DNA of 9,258 bases from Phenylobacterium sp. (GCA_028291285.1 JAQGIJ010000243.1:1-9258); one strand, 5' to 3'; shown: positions 1-6,422, numbered from the stretch's first letter. Made by a program: numbers and translations. The notes: a model not told the origin generated them from the letters alone.

Positions 1-1406
1 GCCGACAGCGAGGCGCGCGAGGCGCCGTGGAGGCGCCCGCCGAGCTCGAAGGCGGTCAGCTTTTCGCTCGTGAACACGCCGCCGCCGCCGATGACGGTCA
101 GGCCGCCGGCCTTCTCCACCACGTCGCGATCGAACGGCGTCGGCGAGCGCACGGCGCGAGAGACGGCCCCCCAGAGGGTCAGGTCTGGAGCCGGGGTCCA
201 GGAGAGGCGCAGGTTCGGCAGGAGCTCGGGCTTGACGTAGGCGTCCCCCTCCAGCTTGACGCCGAGCACCAGCTTCAGCACCCGGCTGAGGGTGACGCTG
301 TCCTGGACGAAGGCGTTGGCCAGCTGCAGGTTCCGGCTCGCGGGATTCCAGGAGAGGTCGCCGGACGAGAAGATGCTGTAGCGGACCTGCCGGTAGCCGC
401 CGCCGACCACGAGCTCGTGGCGGCCGAGCGTGCGGCTGTGCTGCAGGTCGACGTCGTAGGTGTCGACCCAGAAGCCGGAGCCGCTCACCTCGGAGCCCCG
501 CTCCGCGCGGTCATAGTAGGCCTGGGCCTGGACGGCCGAGCCTTCGCCCAGCGCCCGCGTCCAGCGCGCGGTGACGTTGTGGCCCTTGATGTCCTCGGCC
601 GGCGCGCCGGCCTGCGCCTCGAAGCCCGAGTAGGCGTCGCCCTGCAGGGTCACGGCGTCGGCGTCGCTGGCGTTCCAATCGAGGCGGAAGCCCGCCTGGG
701 GCTTGGACCAGTGGTCGTTCGCCTTGCCGCCGCCCGCCAACGCGGTGTCCCGGTCGAAGAAGCTCTTGGCGTAGACCCGCCAGGTGGCCCGCTCCGAGAT
801 GGCGCCGCCGTAGCGCAGGGCGGCGCTGCGCTCCTGGTTCCCGGCGCTGACGTAGGCGAGCCCGCCCTGGGTCTCGGCGGAGCTGCGGGTGATGATGTTG
901 ATCACCCCGTTGACGGCGTTGGCGCCCCAGAGCGTGGCGCCCGGCCCGCTGATCACCTCGATGCGCTCGATGTCCTGAGGGAGCACGTCCTGCATGTCCC
1001 AGTAGACGCCCGAAAAGAGCGGGGTGTAGACGCTGCGGCCGTCGATCAGCACCAGGAGCTTGTTGGAGAAGTTCTGCGCCGCCGGCGCGCCGTTGAAGCC
1101 ACGCGCGGTGATCACGTAGCGGCTGGCGCTGGTCTGGGTCACCTCAAGGTTGGGGGCCAGCCGCAGCATCTCCGGCAGGCTCGTTGCGCCCGAACGCATG
1201 ATGTCGTCGCGGCTGATCACATAGATCGAGGAGGGCGCGTCGGCGATCAACTCGGCGCGCTTGGAGACCGAGGTCACCTGGATGGCGCCCAGCTCCTCGA
1301 TCGAGAGCTTGGCCAGGTCCTCCGTCTGGTCCGCGCGGGCCGCGGCGGCGGCGCCCAAGGCGCAAAGGCAGGCGGAGGCTATGGCCAGCGGGCGCCCGCG
1401 CGTCAT
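1..1406 (-). CDS. TonB-dependent outer-membrane receptor, N-terminal 468 codons (3' end outside window)
   Basis: Seen: the frame is open from an ATG at 1406 to the window edge. Shine-Dalgarno GGAGGGAG lies 5 bases before the ATG. Residues 1-25 look like a signal peptide ending in an AAARA-like cleavage site. Residues 29-48 (DLAKLSIEELGAIQVTSVSK) resemble the region before the plug in many receptors and include a TonB-box-like IQVTSV. Residues about 55-178 form a plug domain with APSSIYVIS, LLVLIDGRSVYTP, IERIEVISGPGATLWG and NAVNGVINIITR. From about residue 180 alternating aromatic/polar strands suggest the start of the beta-barrel. Known: such receptors import bulky ligands (siderophores, cobalamin, other metal complexes, some glycans) across the outer membrane using TonB-ExbBD energy. 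The ligand cannot be told, because the barrel end is missing and no uptake genes are in view. It follows ribF by 81 bases in the same direction and could be separately transcribed. Family assignment is firm, substrate unknown. Confidence 0.93.
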   Translation of the reverse strand, partial: MTRGRPLAIASACLCALGAAAAARADQTEDLAKLSIEELGAIQVTSVSKRAELIADAPSSIYVISRDDIMRSGATSLPEMLRLAPNLEVTQTSASRYVITARGFNGAPAAQNFSNKLLVLIDGRSVYTPLFSGVYWDMQDVLPQDIERIEVISGPGATLWGANAVNGVINIITRSSAETQGGLAYVSAGNQERSAALRYGGAISERATWRVYAKSFFDRDTALAGGGKANDHWSKPQAGFRLDWNASDADAVTLQGDAYSGFEAQAGAPAEDIKGHNVTARWTRALGEGSAVQAQAYYDRAERGSEVSGSGFWVDTYDVDLQHSRTLGRHELVVGGGYRQVRYSIFSSGDLSWNPASRNLQLANAFVQDSVTLSRVLKLVLGVKLEGDAYVKPELLPNLRLSWTPAPDLTLWGAVSRAVRSPTPFDRDVVEKAGGLTVIGGGGVFTSEKLTAFELGGRLHGASRASLS

Positions 1407-1455
1407 CGATGCTCCCTCCGAAGGCGGATGCGAACGAGGCCCCGCTTTTAAGTTG

Positions 1456-1489
1456 AAACGGCGTTCGCCGCGAGCCCCGCCGGCGGCTC
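1456..1489 (-). terminator. Possible terminator after ribF (two tandem stem-loops)
   Basis: On the minus strand the last two bases of the ribF stop codon begin a stem GAGCC/GGCTC (arms 1485-1489 and 1472-1476, 8-base GC-rich loop). A second small stem CGGC-GAAC-GCCG (1459-1470) follows and is succeeded by only three T residues and an AT-rich stretch. The T-tract is weak, so this may attenuate rather than stop transcription between ribF and the receptor gene. Confidence 0.3.
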
Positions 1490-2429
1490 AGGCGCCCAGC
1501 AGCTTCCGCGCCGTGCGGGCGTCCGCCATCACCTGCGCGGTCATGGTCGGCAGGTCCGGGAACTTCTCCTCCGGGCGCAGGAAGCCGATCAGGTCGGTCT
1601 CGATGACCTGGTCGTAGATGTCCTCGTCGAAGTCGAACAGCCAGACCTCGAGCAAGGGCGCCATGACGCCCTCGATGGTCGGGTTGACCCCGATGTTCGC
1701 CACGCCGGGCAGCTTGCGGCCGTCCTGCAGCCGCGTGCGCGTCGCGTAGACGCCGAAGCGCGGCGTCACATAGCCGGCGATCGAGACGTTGGCGGTGGGG
1801 AAGCCGAGGCGGCGGCCGAGCTGGCGGCCGCGCTGGACGGCGCCTTCGATGGCGAAGGGGCGGCCGAGGATCTCGGCGGCCTCCTCCGGCCGGCCGTCGC
1901 GCAGCGCGTCACGCACGCCGGTGGAGGAGTATTTGGCGCCTTCGTCCCCGGCCACGGCCTCGGCCACGGAGACGCCGAAGCCCAGCTCCTGGCCGTAGGC
2001 GCGCATGGTCTCCGGCGTGCCGGTGCGGCCCTTGCCGAAGGTGTTGTCGAAGCCCACCGCCACGTGCCGCGCCCCGATCCCGTGGCTCAGCACCTCGGTG
2101 GCGAACTGGTGGTCGCTCATCTCCGCGAGCTCGGCGCTCAGCGGCAGGACGTAGAGCACGTCGACGCCCAGCGCTTCCAGCGCGCGCGCCTGCTGGTCGC
2201 GGCGCATGAGGCGGAAGGCGGGCTCCTCGGGATGGAAGTAGGCGCGCGGATGCGGATCGAAGGTGATCACGCCCAGCGGCAGGCTCAGCTCGCGGGCGGC
2301 GTCGGCGGCCAGCGAGATCACCCGCTGGTGGCCGCGGTGCACCCCATCGAAGCTGCCCATGGCCACCGCCGCGCCCTTGTCGTCGGGCGTCAGGTCCCGC
2401 CAGCCGCGGATGACACGCAGGCGTCTCAT
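1488..2429 (-). CDS. ribF: Bifunctional riboflavin kinase / FAD synthetase
   Basis: Cytosolic enzyme making the flavin cofactors: riboflavin + ATP gives FMN, then FMN + ATP gives FAD. Seen: 313 residues, the normal bacterial length. The N-terminal FAD-synthetase (nucleotidyltransferase) domain has GSFDGVHRGH at 25-34, TFDPHPRAYF at 56-65, VGFDNTFGKGRTG at 125-137 and SSTGVR at 168-173. The family form of the last is close to SSTRIR, so the fourth position is Gly here. The C-terminal flavokinase domain has GRRLGFPTAN at 205-214, GVANIGVNPTIEG at 242-254 and the probable catalytic base E261 in LLEVWLFDF. The ATG overlaps the TGA of the upstream MaoC gene by four bases (ATGA), with a GAGG about 9 bases upstream inside that gene, so translation is probably coupled. 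The gene is essential in most bacteria. Its position downstream of the HAD gene is a familiar alphaproteobacterial arrangement (recollection). Confidence 0.97.
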   Translation of the reverse strand: MRRLRVIRGWRDLTPDDKGAAVAMGSFDGVHRGHQRVISLAADAARELSLPLGVITFDPHPRAYFHPEEPAFRLMRRDQQARALEALGVDVLYVLPLSAELAEMSDHQFATEVLSHGIGARHVAVGFDNTFGKGRTGTPETMRAYGQELGFGVSVAEAVAGDEGAKYSSTGVRDALRDGRPEEAAEILGRPFAIEGAVQRGRQLGRRLGFPTANVSIAGYVTPRFGVYATRTRLQDGRKLPGVANIGVNPTIEGVMAPLLEVWLFDFDEDIYDQVIETDLIGFLRPEEKFPDLPTMTAQVMADARTARKLLGA

Positions 2430-2848
2430 GCGGGACGCCTCGGCGCCATCACCACCGCCTCGCCCTCGACCACGGTCTTGCCGTTCGCCTCGCAGACCGT
2501 TTCCAGGGTGGCCTGGCCACGGGCTTCGTCGAGCAGCTTGACCGTCACCCGCGCGGTCACCGCATCGCCCAGCCGCACCGGCCGGCGAAAGCGCAGCGAC
2601 TGGTTCAGGTAGATGGCGCCCGGCCCCGGCAGACGCGTCCCGAGCACGGCGGAGATGTAGGCCGCCGCCAGCATGCCGTGGGCGATCCGCCCGCCGAAGC
2701 TGGTCTTGGCCGCATAGGCCTCGTCCAGATGGACGGGGTTGTCGTCGCCCGACAGCTCGGCGAACGCCTGCACGACGGCCTCGCTCGCCACCCGCGTCAG
2801 CTCGGCGCTCTGGCCGACGCTGAGATCCTCGAAATAGAGCCCCTGCAA
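2426..2848 (-). CDS. MaoC-family (R)-specific enoyl-CoA hydratase-like protein, TTG start
   Basis: Seen: 140 residues forming a single hot-dog domain. FAELSGDDNPVHLDEAYA (residues 29-46) fits the 'hydratase 2' signature, giving D35 and H40 as the predicted catalytic pair. FGGRIAHGM (51-59) is the usual following loop. Known: proteins of this size (PhaJ type) hydrate trans-2-enoyl-CoA to (R)-3-hydroxyacyl-CoA, linking beta-oxidation to polyhydroxyalkanoate synthesis; other members act on other acyl-CoA thioesters. The start is TTG at 2848, chosen because AGGGGAG (2855-2861) lies 6 bases upstream; no ATG fits. A five-base stem GCCTA/TAGGC (2863-2881) sits just before this site. The gene is 47 bases after the HAD gene and overlaps ribF by ATGA. 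An (R)-hydratase in a flavin-cofactor operon has no obvious metabolic logic. Family is certain; substrate is inferred only. Confidence 0.92.
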   Translation of the reverse strand: MQGLYFEDLSVGQSAELTRVASEAVVQAFAELSGDDNPVHLDEAYAAKTSFGGRIAHGMLAAAYISAVLGTRLPGPGAIYLNQSLRFRRPVRLGDAVTARVTVKLLDEARGQATLETVCEANGKTVVEGEAVVMAPRRPA

Positions 2849-2895
2849 GGTCTGCTCCCCTGGCCTATCGCTTCTCTAGGCGAGACCGGCCGCCG

Positions 2896-3759
2896 TTACC
2901 AGACGAGGTCGGCCATCGCCCAGCGGGCGGAGAGCCCCTCCTGGCGCATCAGGTCGGCCACGGCCGTGAGATTCAGGCCGTCCGGGCCAAGCGTCTCGCC
3001 GGCGTGGATGCCGCTGGCGATGAAGAGGGCGTCGAGAGCCTGCGCATTGGCGCCACGGATGTCGGTGGGCAGGCCGTCGCCGACGCAGAGCACCCGGGCG
3101 CGCTCAGGCGGCCGGACCAGCAGCTCGGCGGCCTCGGAGAGCGCCAGGTCGTAGATCGCCGGATAGGGCTTGCCGGCCATCAGCACCCGCCCGCCGAGGC
3201 TCTCGTAGAGCTGCGCCAGCGCGCCGCCGCAGTAGATCAGCCTGTCGCCGCGCTGCACGACGATGTCGGGGTTGGCGCAGATCATCTCCAGCCCGCGCGC
3301 CACCGCGCCCAGGAAGCGCTCGCGGTAGTCCTCGGGCTCGTCGTTCTCGTCGTCGAAGGGGCCGGTGCAGCAGATGAAGGCGGCGTGCGCCAGGTCCGCC
3401 TCCTGCAGCGGAATGCCGGCGTAAAGCGGCCAATCGCGGTCGGGCCCGAGCTTCCAGACCGGCCCCGGCGTGCGCGCGGCCAGCAGCTTGCGGGTGGCGT
3501 CGCCGGAAGTCACCACGCAGGACCAGGCCTCCCGCGGGACGCCCAGGCCGTCCAGCTGCTCGACCAACGGGCCGCAGGGGCGCGGGGCATTGGAGATCAG
3601 GATCACCGGCCCGCGCTCGGCCTTGAACCGCGCCATCGCCGCGCAGGCCGCCGGAAAGCTCTCGCGCCCGTTGTGCACCACGCCCCAGACGTCGCACAGC
3701 AGCACGTCGTAGCGCGCGGCGATCTCGGCGAGGCCGGCGGGTCGGTCGGGAAGGCTCAT
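2896..3759 (-). CDS. HAD-superfamily class IIA hydrolase (TIGR01459-like)
   Basis: Seen: 287 residues from the ATG at 3759. Motif I is LLCDVWGVVHNG (20-31) with nucleophile D23; the residue two places on, normally the general acid/base Asp, is Trp25. Motif II is ILISNAPRP (53-61, S56), the motif III Lys is K197 in MAGKPYP, and motif IV is CVGDGLPTDIRGA (225-237, D228 and D233). The span between motifs II and III fits a C2 cap of the NagD type. Known: class IIA members dephosphorylate nucleotides, sugar phosphates or p-nitrophenyl phosphate. To my recollection the DVWGV form is characteristic of the TIGR01459 subfamily, whose substrate is not established. An upstream TTG at 3795 would add 12 residues; the ATG is preferred because SLPDRPAGLAEIAARYDV looks like a natural N-terminus, though neither start has a clear Shine-Dalgarno. 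It lies 77 bases after tipF and 47 before the MaoC gene. Confidence 0.9.
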   Translation of the reverse strand: MSLPDRPAGLAEIAARYDVLLCDVWGVVHNGRESFPAACAAMARFKAERGPVILISNAPRPCGPLVEQLDGLGVPREAWSCVVTSGDATRKLLAARTPGPVWKLGPDRDWPLYAGIPLQEADLAHAAFICCTGPFDDENDEPEDYRERFLGAVARGLEMICANPDIVVQRGDRLIYCGGALAQLYESLGGRVLMAGKPYPAIYDLALSEAAELLVRPPERARVLCVGDGLPTDIRGANAQALDALFIASGIHAGETLGPDGLNLTAVADLMRQEGLSARWAMADLVW

Positions 3760-3836
3760 CCGCGGCGGGTAGCCCAGCGCGGCGCGGCCGGTCAATCGTC
3801 GATCCGTCGCCAGTGGCGTGGCTGCCTGGAAGGCGC

Positions 3837-5105
3837 CTAGTACCGTCCGCCGATCCGGCGCGGCTCGGTGGGACGGGTGAAAGCCGGCGGCGGGGCGCCG
3901 GCTTCGGACAGCACGGCGTCGCGAATCGCCCGCGGCTCGCCGAACAGGTGGCCCTGACCCAGGGGGATGTCGAGCTCGAGGATGTCGACCACCTGGCGCT
4001 CGTTCTCCACCTTCTCGGCGACCAGCTCGACCCCGTAGCGGCGGGTCAGCGCCGCGAAGTCCTCGGCGGCGAGGTCGGGCATGGCGCGCAGCACCAGGCG
4101 GCCGTCCGCCTCGACCAGCTGGTCCAGCAGCACCTGGGCGGCCACCTTGACGAACTTCACGTCCGCCCGGGCGAGATCCTGCAGGTCGAGGTCCAGGTCG
4201 CTCACCTTGTCGATGGAGAAGCGGAAGCCGAGGTCGGCGAGCTTGCCCATGTTGCGGCTCTCGATCGCGCCGCGGGCGTCGAAGGCCGCCTGGCCGATCT
4301 CGAAGACCAGCGCGCCGGCCAGGTCGCGGTTGGCGGCCAAGAGCTCGAGGAACTGGGGGAAGAAGCTGTCGTCGCCCAGGCTGGCCATGGAGATGTTGCA
4401 GAAGATGCCGATCTGGCGGTTCTGCTTGGCCAGGCGCCGCACGATCTGCACGCAGCGGAACAGCAGCAGGTTGTCGATGGCGGTGACCAAGCCGCCGGGC
4501 TCGGCGACGCTCAGGTATTCGCCGGGCATCAACACGCGGCCGCTCTCGTCACGCAGCCGCGAAAAGCTCTCGTAGAAGACGGTCTTGCGCTGTGGCAGCG
4601 CCACCACCGGCTGGAGGTAGAGGTCGACCCGGTTCTCGGCCAGGGCCTCGCGCACCGTGTCCATCAGGGTCGCGGTGTGGCGGTGAGCGGAGTTGTGGCC
4701 CATCCGGCCGCCGGGCGGCGGCGGGGCGGGCGCGGCCTCGGGCGCGCGGGCCTGCAGGCGCTGGACGAGGCGCTCCAGCATCTCGACTTCGCCGGAGAGC
4801 TCGTTGCCGCGGCTCTGGTCGTCGGCCACGGTCTCGGCCACCTGACTCACCCGCGCGTCCAGCCGCTCCACCTGGTCGAGCAGCAGCTTGTGGGCCTCGC
4901 GCAGCGCCTCGAGGTCGCCGCGCACGGCGCCGGAGTCCAGCGCCCGCTCGATCAGGCCGTGGAAGGCGAAGCAGAGGCCCAGGCCGCCCACCAGGGCCGC
5001 CACCCCGGCGCCCCAGCCGCCGCCGTTGCGCCACAGCGTCAGCGCCACGATCAGCGAGAGGCACAGGTAGGCGCCGCAGAGCAGGGCTAGGGTCAGCCGT
5101 CGCAT
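3837..5105 (-). CDS. tipF: TipF-like flagellar positioning protein: membrane-anchored, coiled-coil, degenerate EAL domain
   Basis: Seen: 422 residues. Two hydrophobic segments at about 4-25 and 32-52 anchor the protein in the inner membrane. A predicted coiled coil runs about 62-120, a Pro/Ala linker 121-133, and an EAL-type domain about 145-400. In the EAL domain the signature is ESF (E179) instead of EAL. N237, E269, D299, K317, E364 and Q384 occupy expected ligand or catalytic positions, but the second Asp of the loop-6 DD pair is K300. Known: Caulobacter TipF has this architecture, binds c-di-GMP through its EAL domain and places the flagellum at the new pole by recruiting assembly factors. 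The match here is by architecture and recollection, not by alignment. I infer an effector with little or no phosphodiesterase activity. The ATG at 5105 is preceded by a weak GGCGGGA. Another inner-membrane EAL protein is the main alternative. Confidence 0.82.
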   Translation of the reverse strand: MRRLTLALLCGAYLCLSLIVALTLWRNGGGWGAGVAALVGGLGLCFAFHGLIERALDSGAVRGDLEALREAHKLLLDQVERLDARVSQVAETVADDQSRGNELSGEVEMLERLVQRLQARAPEAAPAPPPPGGRMGHNSAHRHTATLMDTVREALAENRVDLYLQPVVALPQRKTVFYESFSRLRDESGRVLMPGEYLSVAEPGGLVTAIDNLLLFRCVQIVRRLAKQNRQIGIFCNISMASLGDDSFFPQFLELLAANRDLAGALVFEIGQAAFDARGAIESRNMGKLADLGFRFSIDKVSDLDLDLQDLARADVKFVKVAAQVLLDQLVEADGRLVLRAMPDLAAEDFAALTRRYGVELVAEKVENERQVVDILELDIPLGQGHLFGEPRAIRDAVLSEAGAPPPAFTRPTEPRRIGGRY

Positions 5106-5171
5106 GGTCCCGCCGTTCGAATCGACGAGAAGTATCCGACAGTCGATCCGACGGTGTCGAATGGATTAACC
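5106..5171 (-). promoter_or_regulatory. Presumed tipF promoter region with a GANTC site
   Basis: Seen: GAATC (GANTC, the CcrM methylation target) at 5119-5123, 13 bases before the tipF ATG. A direct repeat ATCCGAC occurs at 5134-5140 and 5146-5152, 12 bases apart. TTAACC at 5166-5171 resembles half of a CtrA box, with no second half seven bases away. A weak minus-strand pair of TTCGAC (5156-5161) and GGATAC (5132-5137) with an 18-base spacer could be the -35/-10. Known: GANTC methylation with GcrA, and CtrA, time cell-cycle genes in Caulobacter. Regulation here is inference; single short motifs occur by chance. Confidence 0.3.
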
Positions 5172-5232
5172 GCCGCAGCGCCGGTGGGCGCGGATGTCGG
5201 AGGCGCGGGTCGATGGCGGGGCCGATGACGCC

Positions 5233-5376
5233 TCACTTGCGCGAGGTGATCCTGGAGATCCGCTCGCGCAGGCCACGGAGCATGACGTTGATCAGCTCCA
5301 GCGTCTCCGCATCCGCGCCCTTCCGCGCGCCTTCGAGGCGCAACACCATCAGCAAAAGCAGTCGTCTAGCGTGCAT
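5233..5376 (-). CDS. Possible small protein, 47 residues, unknown function
   Basis: Seen: ATG at 5376 to TGA at 5233, reading MHARRLLLLMVLRLEGARKG in its first 20 residues and then a Leu/Arg-rich stretch ending in SRITSRK. By hand count, third codon positions are about 85% GC, first about 64% and second about 45%, the gradient expected of a real gene in a high-GC genome. A sequence AGGAG lies upstream, but about 15 bases from the ATG, which is far. The frame stays open upstream to a stop about 19 codons before the ATG, so a non-ATG start is possible. The protein is basic with a hydrophobic N-terminus and a likely amphipathic helix at about 20-45; no family is recognised. AGA, CTT and TTG codons near the start are atypical of the neighbours. 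It sits 127 bases before tipF in the same direction and could share its transcript. It may also be chance. Confidence 0.4.
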   Translation of the reverse strand: MHARRLLLLMVLRLEGARKGADAETLELINVMLRGLRERISRITSRK

Positions 5377-5434
5377 AGCCGCCCCCGCGGCTCCTGCGGC
5401 CGCGCCACGGCGCAGGACCAGTCACACTCTAGCT

Positions 5435-5481
5435 CTATTCGCCTCAAAGGTAAATCACGGCGAATTTACAATCTTGAATAG
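5435..5481. other. AT-rich element with overlapping, mutually exclusive stem-loops
   Basis: Seen: three inverted repeats share bases: ATTCGCC (5437-5443) with GGCGAAT (5459-5465); CTATTC (5435-5440) with GAATAG (5476-5481); and GTAAAT (5450-5455) with ATTTAC (5464-5469). The first cannot coexist with either of the others, while the second and third can nest. The stretch is clearly AT-richer than its surroundings and lies 15-61 bases after the doxX-like stop. It may end the sigma-factor locus transcript, although no T-tract follows on the minus strand, or form part of a promoter for the small ORF and tipF. Confidence 0.35.
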
Positions 5482-5495
5482 GCGGAACGTCGGCC

Positions 5496-5915
5496 TCAAC
5501 CCTTGCGGATCGGCAGCAGGGCGCGAACCGCGGGCTCGCGCAGCCAGAGGCCGCCCCAGGCCATCACGCCGAGATAGATCCCGAAGAGGATGTGGCTGAA
5601 CAGCGGATTGCCGGCCGCCAGGTGGACCGCCGCGGTCCCGCCGAACAGGCCGGTGAAGAGCACGGCGCCCAGCAGGGCGGTGCGGGGGAACAGGTAGAGC
5701 GCGAGCAGCAGCGCCTCCAGGACGCCGATGGGAAAGCCGCTGCCGGGCGGCAGGTGCAGCGCGCCGCCGGCCGCCTCGACGATCGGCAGGCGGGCGAGCT
5801 TGATCCCGGCGTCGAACAGCATGAAGGCCGTGAAGAGGCCGGTGAGCGTCCAGCCGGCGGCGGTCTGGATGCGGGGCGCACGCAAGCGCGACGCCTCCTG
5901 CGTGGTGGCGGTCAT
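5496..5915 (-). CDS. DoxX-like integral membrane protein
   Basis: Seen: 139 residues with four hydrophobic segments at about 19-38, 60-77, 80-100 and 106-124. Short features typical of the DoxX-like group are the first segment with LFDAGIKL (33-40), GFPIGVLEALLLALYLFPRTALLGAVL in the middle and the HLAAGNPLFSHILFGIYLGVM stretch (98-118). Known: DoxX-family proteins are small four-helix inner-membrane proteins often encoded beside ECF sigma, YciI and VOC genes; their biochemical role is mostly unassigned. The ATG at 5915 has GGGAG (5923-5927) 7 bases upstream. It lies 26 bases after the VOC gene, so the two are almost certainly cotranscribed from the promoter at 6390-6422. It ends the locus. 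Family confidence is good; no function is assigned. Confidence 0.85.
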   Translation of the reverse strand: MTATTQEASRLRAPRIQTAAGWTLTGLFTAFMLFDAGIKLARLPIVEAAGGALHLPPGSGFPIGVLEALLLALYLFPRTALLGAVLFTGLFGGTAAVHLAAGNPLFSHILFGIYLGVMAWGGLWLREPAVRALLPIRKG

Positions 5916-5941
5916 GAGGGATCTCCCGATGGTGTTGGTGA

Positions 5942-6364
5942 TCAGCCCTGCGGCTGGTTCATCGCCCAGCTGACGCCGAAGGGGTCGCGGACCGCGCCGT
6001 AGAGGTCGCCCCAGAACATCTGCGACACCGGCTGAGTCACCTCCGCCCCCGCGTCGACCGCGCGCTGGAAGGCGGCCTGGATGTCGTCCACCGTGAGCAC
6101 CAGGGTGAAGGCCTGCGGATCCACCTTGGCGTGGCCGTGCTCGGGGTAGAAGTCGCTGAGCATCACCGACGAGCCGGCGATGTGCAGGTGCACGTGCATG
6201 GTGCGGCCCTTGTCGTCGGCCGGATGCAGGGCTGCGACCGTGGCCCCGAAGGCCTTCTTGTAGAACTCCGCCGCGGCGAGGGCGCCGTCCACGTTGAGAT
6301 AGGGGGTGAGCCCGCCCGTGGTGGCGGCCATGGCGGGGATTTCGGCCTCGACGACGCTGGACAT
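5942..6364 (-). CDS. VOC-superfamily (glyoxalase/PhnB-like) protein
   Basis: Seen: 140 residues with two beta-alpha-beta-beta-beta modules. The first runs about 18-75 (LTPYLNVDGALAAAEFYKKA, then MHVHLHIAGSSVMLSD) and the second about 84-137, ending in MFWGDLYGAVRDPFGVSWAMN (116-136), a hallmark of the PhnB-like subgroup. Known: the superfamily includes metal-dependent lyases and dioxygenases and also antibiotic-binding proteins; PhnB-like members often lack a complete metal-ligand set and have no assigned reaction. I cannot place a confident metal site here. The ATG at 6364 is chosen over M12 because AAGGAGG (6370-6376) lies exactly 5 bases upstream, one of the best ribosome sites in the window. 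It is preceded by a predicted ECF42-type promoter overlapping the end of the sigma gene and followed after 26 bases by the DoxX-like gene. The function within the stress response is unknown. Confidence 0.92.
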   Translation of the reverse strand: MSSVVEAEIPAMAATTGGLTPYLNVDGALAAAEFYKKAFGATVAALHPADDKGRTMHVHLHIAGSSVMLSDFYPEHGHAKVDPQAFTLVLTVDDIQAAFQRAVDAGAEVTQPVSQMFWGDLYGAVRDPFGVSWAMNQPQG

Positions 6365-6389
6365 GGGATCCTCCTTCCGAGTGACGCGT

Positions 6390-6422
6390 CCGAAGGACGC
6401 GCCAGGCGAAGCTCAGCCGACA
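6390..6422 (-). promoter_or_regulatory. Predicted ECF42-type promoter P2, driving VOC-doxX
   Basis: Minus strand: TGTCGG (6417-6422), 16 bases, GCGTCCTTCG (6391-6400). The same -35 block, spacing and downstream block occur in P1 (8087-8119), while the spacers differ. The -35 ends two bases before the stop codon of the sigma gene. The expected transcript start is near 6388-6390, giving a leader of about 25 bases with AAGGAGG. To my recollection ECF42 promoters in Streptomyces have TGTCGA at -35 and CGTC or CGAC at -10, which fits closely. Confidence 0.65.

Noticed and set aside
27..1451. 474-codon plus-strand ORF
   Set aside because: Antisense to the TonB-dependent receptor; its composition is a GC-rich artefact and no motif is recognisable.
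2732..2757. TGTCGG followed by CGTCC in the MaoC gene, resembling P1/P2
   Set aside because: The spacing is 13 rather than 16-17 bases, and the sequence encodes the conserved SGDDNPVH motif, so it is explained by coding.
3813..5090. 425-codon plus-strand ORF
   Set aside because: Mirror of tipF on the opposite strand; Gln/His/Val-rich pseudo-protein with no family resemblance.
5194..5481. 95-codon plus-strand ORF in the doxX-tipF gap
   Set aside because: Codon positions show no coding gradient, and it overlaps the better-supported minus-strand small ORF and the AT-rich stem-loops.
6386..6400. GCGTCC-TTC-GGACGC hairpin as a terminator between sigma and VOC genes
   Set aside because: No T-tract follows and half of it is the promoter block shared with P1, so promoter DNA is the better explanation.
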